Source of the DNA: Astropecten irregularis
Lineage: Eukaryota > Echinodermata > Asteroidea > Paxillosida > Astropectinidae
Direction: 5' to 3'
DNA: 64,000 bases
Assembly (NCBI GenBank): GCA_963971285.1
Contig: OZ020255.1
Coordinates: 6,200,001 to 6,264,000, forward strand
Part shown: piece by piece, positions 58,001 to 64,000 of the stretch
How positions within the stretch are numbered: the stretch's first letter is position 1
Layout of the letters: each line of letters opens with the position of its first letter
Position numbers and translations under genes: made by a program
The notes under the pieces: generated by a model
What the model was told of the DNA's origin: nothing
The model's database searches: none
The model's input: only the letters and a program-made list of their open reading frames with translations

Positions 58001-61000
58001 AGGGTAAAGTATGATTTCTGGTGGAAAAACACATTGACTATAAGTTATATGACTCTTTAAAATGTTCTAAATTGTACACTTTAGAGCATTTCCCATGTGT
58101 ACAACTATTCCAAGTACACTTTTCTCTCTCAATTCAGCTGCATTTTCAGGTAAATACTATTTTTGCTTCGAAAAATACTGTTACTCTGTCGGGTACAAGA
58201 ACACTGTAGGCCTACTCTTTTTGTGGGCATACATGTACAGTGTACCGTAGGTTGCCATCTCTGCTTGCTGATCCATCTGAAATTTTGAGAATTCTGTGCA
58301 ATTTGATAAAATGCTGTTTTCTGAATGAAGTATAAATTAAGCAAATCCTTAACTAAGCTTGAAACATACTACACCATGCATTGTTTCCATTTGCGTGGTA
58401 ATTAATCATTAAATCTACATGATAATAATTTTTTTTTTACATGGAACAAACCACAGAGTGTAAAAAGATACATGTATGACATATGAAACATATGCAGTTC
58501 ATGCATTTCAAATATTTCCATTTAAGGCCAGGACACATTAAAGGCAGTCGTATTTGACAATTTTGTTTTCTTTTGCAAGATTACAAGTGATCAATCCATT
58601 AAGCCCGTCCTTATATTAGGCCTAATGCTACCAAAAGTCAGCCAAAGTAAAATTCTCAAACCTGTATAGTGGTGATGTAGGCAATCCTGTGATTGGTCAA
58701 TATGTAAAGAGTGGGGCTCAATGTATTAGTCTATTAACTGGGCAAAATTTAAAATCTGTAAACCAGCAATTGTACCAGCTATGCAGTCATCACCTGACTG
58801 CATTTCACCTTGACCTTTGACCTAAAAAGCAAAGCCAAGACATGTTTAGGCCTAAAATTACATTTTGATCTGTTAATTTTCACCTAGCCTATTATACACA
58901 TGTAGCTTTCCCCTGTGCCATTTTACAACCTTCTAAAATGTGTATTGTGATGAGTAAATGTTGAATTTAATGTTATGTATTGCGTTTGCTGTATAAACAC
59001 TATGGCGTAATTCCGTTACCGCCCAGCCGTAATTCCGTTACCGTGATTAAAATGCAAATTATGAAAAGAGTGATTATTTTTTCAACTTTGCTCTGCATTG
59101 TAGTTAACAACACCCCTGAACTCTACAAATAACAGGTAGTGTCCAATTTTAAAATTTCAGAACTTCAGAGAGTTTTATCAATTTATGCAAGAACTCAAAT
59201 ATGCTTGTCCTCGGTCCGTAATTCCGTTACCGATATTAAGCTCCGCCCCTTAAAGGGTAATCTTGGGGGAATTTTTTTTTTGTAGTGGTCAATCAATTCT
59301 ATTGGGTCTTGGCTCCCTTTCCATGTTTAGATTAGTTGTTTAGCATAGAACATATTTTCTTGGGAAAGAATAATCCCCGACAAAGTGACAAATGGGCGTA
59401 ATTCCGTTACCGAAGAATCGCCCACCTGCTTAGCAAAAAATGTGCTAACCATGACATATTCTGTCTAAATAAAAACAGTATTAACAACCAAATGTCCATG
59501 TGTTGTGTATCACTTGTGATTGTGTGATTGTTCTTTGGCTGTTGTTCACTGACCATGAATATCAAATTAAATTTTTAATGGTGGTTTGTTTTATAGAGCA
59601 AGACATTTTTGTGCAAGCAATTTTTTTCTTTAAACAGCTTTATGAAATTGGCCCCTGTACTAGTACTACAATGTAGTCTCTCCGCCATGCAAAACTTCAA
59701 AGCCTGCTTTTGAGATGACAGCAGTAATAACACCATGCCAATACCTGTACATGCTTAATAGGGAGGAATGTAAGACAAGTCGACCGCAAGATAACTCGAC
59801 TCGATACATCTTTGACCGCAAAGACAACTCAACTCCAAGGCAGCTCGACTCCAAAGACAATTCGACTCTGAGACAGCTTGACTCCAAAGACAACTCAACT
59901 TTGATGCTAGGTTGGTTTGCGCGACGAAACAATTACAAAAATTGATGTGAATAAAAAATGACACAGAAAATGCTATTCCAGTCGAGCTGTCTTGGAGTAA
60001 AGTTGTCTTTGCGGTCGAGTTGTCTTTGTGGTCGAGTTGTCCCGTGGTCGACTTGTCCGGTGCCCTTAGAAAGTCATGGTATTAATGGGGTTACACATAA
60101 TTACAAATTTATAATAAAGAGTTCACTGTACCTGCAAAACAGATGATCACAGGATCCTAACGTGCAGGGCTCCTGAAGAGGTTTATCACTGTAATTATAA
60201 AAATATAAGACATTTTAGGAAATATGGGGATTGTAATAAAGACAATGAAGAGGTCTGTGGGCATTTACGAAACAGAGGCTCAGGCTCAGGCTCCAGCTCT
60301 GACATCAATGTCCTGAAAATATAGGTTGTGGTTTTTCATTGAAGCTGAAGATCTGTTTTCTTTTTAAACCAGAGAATCTACTTCCAAACCGCAGCCAAAA
60401 GCCTCTATTTTGATACCCGTTATTTTCAGAATGGATTCACGAAATGGAGCCGGAGACGGAGCCCGAGCCTCCGTTTCGTAAATGCCCTATGTATGTTCAA
60501 TGGCTCTCTGCTATTTAGAAACGAGCATGTAGTCATGTGTGTGGCGGAATCTCCCATGCACAAAATGGCGGACGCTCCGAAATGACTTGAAATGATCGTC
60601 TGGTTTTTCGTCAGATAACATTGATTTTCATCACACAGAATGATCGTGGGCACAAATCAATATGCTGCATTTCATCCCTCACATTTCACAGCGAAAAATC
60701 CCCCATATATACTGTAACACGCATAGGAACAGTACCATGTGAGACAAGCACCGTGCAAGGCAGTGCTGGTGACGTCACAGAAACCATGTGCTGGCCCAAC
60801 TCGTTACGCACGCATGTAGGGCCGTTGCAGGCACGTACGGAGCACGCGCCACGCGATGTGCCTATGCAAACACACAGTATACGACTACACAATGACCAAC
60901 GGACAGTACGACATCTCCAGCGACCATGCAATTCTATGCATGTGGCGCTCTCAGCATACACAACTAAAAAACACCCAACACAAGTTGCTATGAATATTCA

Positions 61001-62494
61001 ACGACCTAACAATCACACACAGACGGTGGAGCAGTAACACGGTAAAATGGCAACAAAACTATAGCTGACCAAAGTTCAAATATGACCGCAGAGTCCGCAA
61101 GTTCTCGAACGTCGGGTGACACAACAAAAATGGTCAAAAGATCGAAGGAATGTAAAAATTTGTACGTACAGTGTATTTGGTACCATTCGAAAGATCATGA
61201 CGAGGTCTGTCTAAGTGGCAATGATTCAAGTGGCCGTTGCTGAGTATGTGCCCATGTGCGTCAGTTTCATGTCCATGAAAACTTCCATTTATGGTCAGTG
61301 TGATGACATTTTTGCTGCCATTCCGTGCCAATTTCGTGTCAGGCATTTTTCGCTGTGAGATGTTCCTATAGCTTCTATGGTTAAACAGGGGTTCCTGATG
61401 AGGTTTAGTACACTCAGGTTAGCTGGTACCCAGCTTCTACTCACCTAAATACGACTCTTCATCTATTGGGCCATGGGTACCAGCTAACCTGAGTGTACTC
61501 AACCTCGGGAACCCCGTTAAACAAACAATACATAGGCCTAGGTTGACAATGACAGTCGGGGGTTAGTGTGCTTGAACAGAGGGCGTTTTGATAAAAATGG
61601 CTACCGCTGCATTCAAAGTGTATAATTGACTTTTTATTGTAGGTCAAACAAACCTGAAAATCTCACTTTTTAGATAAGCTACACCAGTTTTCACTCCAAA
61701 GATTGAAGCTCACTATGACTTGCTTCAAATAAGTTAACTCTTGGAGGAAATAACCCTGTTTCCGTCATGGCCGTCAGTGGAATTCTTTCCATAATTTCCC
61801 TCAATTTTAACAAGAATCAAAGGCAACAAACAATTAAAGCCCTGCCCTTTTTGCACAAATTTAACCTTGCAAATATTGAAGAGGAACTGAAGAAGCCATG
61901 TCTGAAACATGTGAAAATAATCCTTGTGGAGTAAAGCACACTAACCGCGTCGACAAGGAGTCGACCAGCCCATGATGTTACAATGTTAGTGTTTGAAAAG
62001 TGAACAAAGAAAAATTGACTGGAGCGGGATTCGAACCGGCGACCTGTGTGCGTGGTTTCATGGCTTCTGACTGCCAAACGAACAAAGATAGTTGACTATT
62101 GGGGTCACCACCAACGTAGGGCTGGATGGCTCAGTTGGTAGAGCGCCTGTACGGTATTCAGGAGGTCGCCAGTTCGAATCCCGCTCCAGTCAATTTTTCT
62201 TTGTTCACTTTTCAATGACTTAAAATAACTCAGTCAGTTTCCCTTGTGGTTATTTCACGAATAATGTTAGTGTTTATCAGTTTAGGCCTAGGCCTATATC
62301 ATTAACGTTAGGCCAATAGGCCTACTAACTAATGTCCATGGTTACATGCACAGATCTACGCACACGTATTATGTGAATGTTATTATCCACATTGGGTGGG
62401 AGAATTTAGATTCTTACCAAACTCCACAGCCCAACGCTGCTTGCAATGTTCTCATGGCTTCTTTTGTACATTTCCAATCGCACACCTCCATCAT
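48697..62494 (-). CDS. BARD1: BRCA1-associated RING domain protein 1, nine exons, 961 aa
   Basis: Seen: exons 62418-62494, 60132-60188, 55044-56733, 54763-54843, 53823-53995, 52385-52545, 51530-51718, 50256-50377 and 48697-49032 total 2886 nt in a single frame. Domains: C3HC4 RING at residues 23-59 (C23, C26, C39, H41, C44, C47, C56, C59, the same spacing as human BARD1); a long Ser/Lys-rich disordered region to about 590; ankyrin repeats about 595-720; tandem BRCT about 738-961 with FEWVTECLRTKK and DGCHFYLYSTF. Known: BARD1 pairs with the BRCA1 RING to form a nuclear E3 ligase for H2A; the ankyrin and BRCT domains read nucleosome marks in homologous-recombination repair. Longer than human (777 aa), mainly in the disordered exon 3. 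Introns are rich in MITEs. Identity is secure; the start Met is the first of two adjacent ATGs and upstream frame is open, so the true start could differ. Confidence 0.96.
49367..49494. mobile_element. Small MITE, CCAATGGGAGACTTTGTAGC end
   Basis: Inverted end TCAAAAGTCTCCAATGGA; same family as 19711-19857. Confidence 0.7.
49491..49683. mobile_element. MITE with ~65-bp arms (AATGGACCTTTCCCATGAAA)
   Basis: Near-perfect inverted arms containing ATGCTAATTAGATATGCGCA; abuts the preceding MITE. Confidence 0.82.
49780..50225. repeat. S-family units in opposite orientations
   Basis: A minus-strand core at 49844-49915 and a plus-strand core starting 49979, the latter interrupted at 49995-50140. Confidence 0.8.
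49995..50140. mobile_element. MITE inserted into a SINE A box
   Basis: Ends GTGCCGATTTCATAAAGCT and AGTTTTATGAAATCGGCCC; CAG is duplicated at 49992-49994 and 50141-50143, and removing the insert restores GGCTCAGTTGGTAG. Confidence 0.85.
50256..50377 (-). CDS. BARD1: BARD1 exon 8 (end of BRCT1, inter-BRCT linker)
   Basis: Acceptor chosen as GATTGTTAG because it restores FEWVTECLRTKKRAPEV, matching human FEWVKACLRRKV; the next AG would shift the frame to a stop. Donor CAG then GTATGT, phase 0 out. Confidence 0.92.
50625..50800 (+). repeat. tRNA-derived SINE (family W)
   Basis: A box in TTGGTGTAGCAGTTC and B box GGGTTCAAGTCCGG, then TTGATTGGGGTTTCAGTCGG; a body distinct from S, U and V. Confidence 0.7.
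50820..51529. other. BARD1 intron with no defined element
   Basis: Unique-looking A-T-rich DNA with a decayed S fragment (AAAATTGACTGGAGC near 50962) and CGTCCCTCACG at 51311 and 51471. Confidence 0.4.
51530..51718 (-). CDS. BARD1: BARD1 exon 7 (BRCT1)
   Basis: Acceptor CCTGTCAG, donor GAGT then GTAAGT. Encodes EFGPEVTHLVASCNRDNQC and MKYLNAILRGMWVVSFE, the THLV and W motifs of BRCT1. Phase 1 to 1. Confidence 0.95.
51785..52200 (-). repeat. S-family unit, decayed core
   Basis: Core at 51857-51933, tail with TTCGTTTGGCAGTCAGAAG, and AACCACAAGGGAAACTGACTG at 52132 closing the unit. Confidence 0.75.
52385..52545 (-). CDS. BARD1: BARD1 exon 6 (last ankyrin, linker, BRCT start)
   Basis: Acceptor TTAATACTAG, donor GAACAG then GTCTGT. 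Encodes NVHGLTPADYAKSDAMKTAL, an Ala/Thr-rich linker, then QPVVLLGTGL, matching GPLVLIGSGL that opens BRCT1 in human BARD1. Phase 2 in, 1 out. Confidence 0.92.
52790..52910 (-). repeat. S-family fragment
   Basis: GCGGGGTTCGAACCGCCGACC then a break into CAGTCAGTTTCCCTTGTGG. Confidence 0.7.
52998..53215. mobile_element. Relative of the 1295-1812 foldback MITEs
   Basis: Arms with GAATGTTTATGAGTAGAATG and GAAACATTCATTATTTG plus CCATCTGTCACCTCATGAAA. Confidence 0.65.
53338..53560. mobile_element. CpG-rich MITE, second copy (truncated)
   Basis: Starts ATAGAGGGTGTGCAGTCACG and CGCCATTTTGGACGGCAACG as in 46393-46644 but inverted and losing the last arm. Confidence 0.78.
53823..53995 (-). CDS. BARD1: BARD1 exon 5 (ankyrin)
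   Basis: Acceptor TCGTATGTAG, donor GTCAG then GTACAC. Encodes HEACNHGHAAIAAVLLDHDA and DSPLHDAVMNHRLDVVKLLL, two ankyrin units. Phase 0 in, 2 out. Confidence 0.95.
53996..54762. other. BARD1 intron, nothing recognised
   Basis: Two short related tracts (GCCAGTGCACTGCCACAAAC, GCACTTTTTG-like) but no element borders and no coding signal. Confidence 0.4.
54763..54843 (-). CDS. BARD1: BARD1 exon 4 (ankyrin)
   Basis: Acceptor TTCTCCAG, donor CTCTG then GTAGGT, 27 codons in phase 0. Encodes GDIDAARQLLQEGADPNAKD then NAGWMPL, a standard ankyrin repeat. Confidence 0.95.
55044..56733 (-). CDS. BARD1: BARD1 exon 3 (end of RING, long linker, first ankyrin)
   Basis: Acceptor CAATTCTTGTAG, donor ATAAAA then GTAAGA, 1690 nt. 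Opens RTCVDVHLGKSCPVCHAPAW then VKDLQVKREL, closing the RING and its helix. The next ~500 residues are Ser/Lys/Glu-rich, low in hydrophobics and poorly conserved, with several basic clusters such as KKRVRK that could act as nuclear signals. The exon ends RGETPLHVAVIK, the start of the ankyrin array. The first part of a single very large exon mirrors the large central exon of vertebrate BARD1. Confidence 0.95.
56893..57127. mobile_element. MITE with GGCTTGCGGAGACACCATGT ends
   Basis: Inverted arms including GAAGGTGTGTGGTCCTGA; core contains a second small inversion (TTTCGACATTTCAGCCAGTG / CACTGGCCGAAATGTTGAGA). Confidence 0.82.
57505..59415. repeat. Clustered GTAATTCCGTTACC motif in BARD1 intron 2
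   Basis: Eight copies: plus orientation at 57515, 59007, 59029, 59218 and 59398; minus orientation at 57670, 57689 and 57703. The DNA between is not otherwise repeated. Possibly subterminal motifs of a decayed transposon. Confidence 0.75.
59445..59657. mobile_element. Family G MITE copy
   Basis: Ends ATGAAATTGGCCCC; GGCTGTTGTTCACTGACCAT is the complement of the 32148 copy. Left end decayed. Confidence 0.65.
59768..60064. mobile_element. MITE made of CAACTCGACT repeats in inverted arrays
   Basis: Left half carries GACAAGTCGACCGCAAG and six AGACAACTCGACTCC-like units; right half carries the complements, ending GGTCGACTTGTCC. Confidence 0.78.
60132..60188 (-). CDS. BARD1: BARD1 exon 2 (RING core)
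   Basis: A 57-nt micro-exon: acceptor ATAATTACAG, donor TTTTGCAG then GTACAG. Encodes CDKPLQEPCTLGSCDHLFC; Cys26, Cys39, His41 and Cys44 of the RING. Phase 2 to 2. Confidence 0.93.
60257..60488. mobile_element. MITE with GGGCATTTACGAAACAGAGG ends
   Basis: Inverted right end CCTCCGTTTCGTAAATGCCC; body matches 32423-32694. Confidence 0.78.
60684..61358. mobile_element. Possible MITE, TCACAGCGAAAAAT ends
   Basis: 14-bp inverted ends enclose CpG-rich DNA; a 138-residue ORF crosses the left end but has no protein-like features. Confidence 0.45.
61379..61528. mobile_element. MITE, GTTAAACAGGGGTTCC arms
   Basis: Arms of about 55 bp with ACACTCAGGTTAGCTGGTAC and its complement. Confidence 0.8.
61995..62265. 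repeat. S-family units joined head-to-head; best plus-strand core
   Basis: A minus fragment at 62015-62045 breaks into a plus unit whose tRNA-like core lies at 62120-62191. Confidence 0.8.
62120..62191 (+). repeat. tRNA-like core of SINE S, cloverleaf-capable
   Basis: Acceptor GGCTGGA pairs with TCCAGTC, D stem GCTC/GAGC, B box AGTTCGAATCC; A box TGGCTCAGTTGG. Anticodon loop lacks the usual T33, so it is not a normal tRNA gene. Confidence 0.75.
62418..62494 (-). CDS. BARD1: BARD1 exon 1 (start, first RING Cys pair)
   Basis: ATG at 62494-62492 (a second ATG follows directly). Encodes MRTLQAALGCGV, corresponding to the human helix before the RING, and ends TG before GTAAGA so the second Cys codon of the first zinc pair is split across the junction. 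Confidence 0.88.
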
Positions 62495-62813
62495 GTTGAA
62501 ATACAGGATACTAACTCCTAGAACGGTGATTTGGATACAATTTTGTTCGTGTTTTTCTTTGCGTTCTTGGCAAAACAGTGCTTACGAAATGAATTACGCG
62601 CGCCCTAGTCGTGTCAATAGAGGGCGCTTTCCGATTTGTAACTTAGCTGTAATAAAACTATTTTCAGTCGGCCTATAAAACTGGTTATCCCCAACTATAA
62701 AGTTTTGTGTTGTAAATGACTTCCATTTTTGGGGGGTCGAAATCATTGTCATTCCAAATGATCTTAATGGTTGGAATGGTTTACAATAGCAGCCTGTATC
62801 TATTTAAAGGTAG

Positions 62814-63155
62814 TATCATACTTTGGTAGCATACCGAAACAGAAATCTTCACCGATTCACCTAAATTATTATATTATTATAGGGTATAAAGATGGTGATG
62901 GCAGAAACATACCGTTCAAATATTTCTGCCTGAAATGCTGTATTTATCCAGAAAAGTGTAAAACCAGTGACCAAAATTATTTTTGATCTTTTAAAGATCA
63001 AAAATAAAAGAGAAAATACTTAAACAATACTTTTCTTAAAAAGTTAGCACCGTATGGGACTGAAATTTTCATAAAATGACTGTTACTGTATCTGTCTTGG
63101 TATTTTTGCCCATGAATCTGTATTTCTTTGACAAATTATCTTTAATTACCTTTAA
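62814..63155. mobile_element. T1 MITE copy upstream of BARD1
   Basis: TTAAAGGTAGTATCATACTT at the left; right end decayed to TTAATTACCTTTAA. Confidence 0.78.
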
Positions 63156-64000
63156 GAGCTCTATAGCTAAATACGTTTTTTACCATTCAACAAATTTCTT
63201 TCTACAACAACTGAGCAACTTTATCAGAGCTGTAGGCCTACTTTATAAGAATTCCCTAGTTTCTGAAATTTTGAATGCTTTTTCACTAAGAAAAATGAGT
63301 CCCAATCTCAAGTTTGTTTTTTGCAGCGAGTTTATTGCATGTGTGCTGTTATTAACTTTCCATTTGCATGCGCGCGTGCGTGTCGAGCGTCGCTCTACGA
63401 TATAATTTTGCAGATCGACTCCACTAAAAATACAAAACCCTGCCAACTTTCCTTGACCTTACCTTGCTGTCGACATCAAAATGGATATCAAACAAACAGT
63501 TCATGTGAGTTTGGTGATAGTAAAATGTACTTCTCTTCTCTTATAAAAAAGGGTTGTTATAGTTAGACCAACGCGGCTATAATGGTAATAAGTTTTTATG
63601 TAGGATTTTTTCATGATACCTGTAATTGGCAAATACCTTTATCAGAATTGCAAGCAAACAACCCAGCAAACAAATAAAACACCCCAACAAATAAACAAAC
63701 GCCCCAACACCCAAACAAACACAAACAATGCCAAATCCAAGCCTCCTGCTTTGCTAAATCTATCTGTACTAAGAAGCATTTCAAAATAATTACTATTTAG
63801 AATTTTGATAAAAAACAACGTTTTCATGGAAACAGTCGGTGGCGTAACTATAGGAAAAACGGCGCATAGGGCAATTAGCGCTAACATTAATTTTCAACCC
63901 CTAATTCCATTTTGAAATTGGAATCTTTCTCTGTTGTTCATTGGATTAGATTTCCAAGAATTTCACTGAAAGTACAACTACCTTTTTTTGGCCTTTCCGT
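63156..64000. other. 5' flank of BARD1, no secure gene
   Basis: Unique-looking DNA with an AAACAAAC/CCAACA-rich patch at 63650-63730. One possible divergent first exon is listed separately. Confidence 0.4.
63481..63504 (+). other. Speculative divergent first exon upstream of BARD1
   Basis: An ATG in good context (CATCAAAATGG) is followed by eight codons and a strong GTGAGT donor, about 1 kb from the BARD1 start on the opposite strand. This could be the first coding exon of a divergently transcribed gene running out of the window. Nothing else supports it. Confidence 0.15.

Noticed and set aside
57505..59415. CRISPR-like array from the repeated 14-mer
   Set aside because: The spacing is irregular, both orientations occur, and the genome is animal.
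60621..61037. 138-codon ORF
   Set aside because: Runs across the border of a CpG-rich TIR element, has skewed composition and no splice or domain evidence.
62120..62191. Functional tRNA gene
   Set aside because: Stems pair and both Pol III boxes are present, but position 33 of the anticodon loop is not T, many decayed copies exist, and the core is always embedded in the same repeat unit.
1..64000. Prokaryotic or phage defence system, operon or plasmid
   Set aside because: Introns, WD40/BRCT/THAP proteins, SINEs and MITEs throughout; no polycistronic gene cluster or ribosome-binding sites.

Overview
This is a 64 kb piece of a eukaryotic, animal nuclear genome. Every recognisable gene is split into short exons with GT/AG junctions, introns run from hundreds of bases to 14 kb, and tRNA-derived SINEs, foldback/TIR elements and LTR retrotransposons fill the non-coding DNA. 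Protein similarity to vertebrate ELP2 and BARD1, together with the repeat style (TIR elements that start with a GGGCCAATTTCAT-like end, tRNA SINEs with a GGTTCGAATCC box), suggests a marine invertebrate deuterostome, most likely an echinoderm. The species assignment is inference.

Three host genes are supported, all on the minus strand. (1) ELP2, the WD40 subunit of the Elongator complex: 14 coding exons from 44733 down to 133, phase-consistent, about 670 codons, with the 3' end cut off by the left edge of the window. (2) A THAP-domain gene (44322 to 36697, four exons, 240 aa) that sits entirely inside ELP2 intron 1 in the same orientation. (3) BARD1, the RING partner of BRCA1 (62494 to 48697, nine exons, 961 aa): RING finger, long disordered region, ankyrin repeats, two BRCT domains. 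All exon lengths and phases were worked out by hand; the BARD1 total (2886 nt) and the THAP total (723 nt) are whole multiples of three ending in a stop.

The introns act as a transposon archive. Two LTR retrotransposons lie antisense to ELP2: a 5'-truncated, frameshifted pol fragment (4212-7360) inserted inside a TTAA-flanked MITE, and a deletion derivative (12750-16762) that keeps intact gag and integrase ORFs but has lost protease, reverse transcriptase and RNase H. A 2.85 kb foldback element (21809-24661) has arms of roughly 680 bp and a 6-bp target duplication. A hAT-like MITE built of GAGTAC-rich DNA has an 8-bp target duplication (25030-25611). At least a dozen full copies of one TTAA-flanked MITE family occur, several abutting and sharing a single TTAA. 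A roughly 325-bp tRNA-like SINE/satellite unit recurs throughout.

Layout: 1-30.4 kb, ELP2 exons 2-14 and intronic repeats; 30.4-44.7 kb, ELP2 intron 1 with the nested THAP gene; 44.7-48.7 kb, intergenic MITEs; 48.7-62.5 kb, BARD1; 62.5-64 kb, upstream flank of BARD1 with a MITE and at most a speculative divergent first exon. ELP2 acts in tRNA wobble-uridine modification through Elongator, and BARD1 acts in BRCA1-dependent ubiquitination and DNA repair. Their proximity does not imply joint function.
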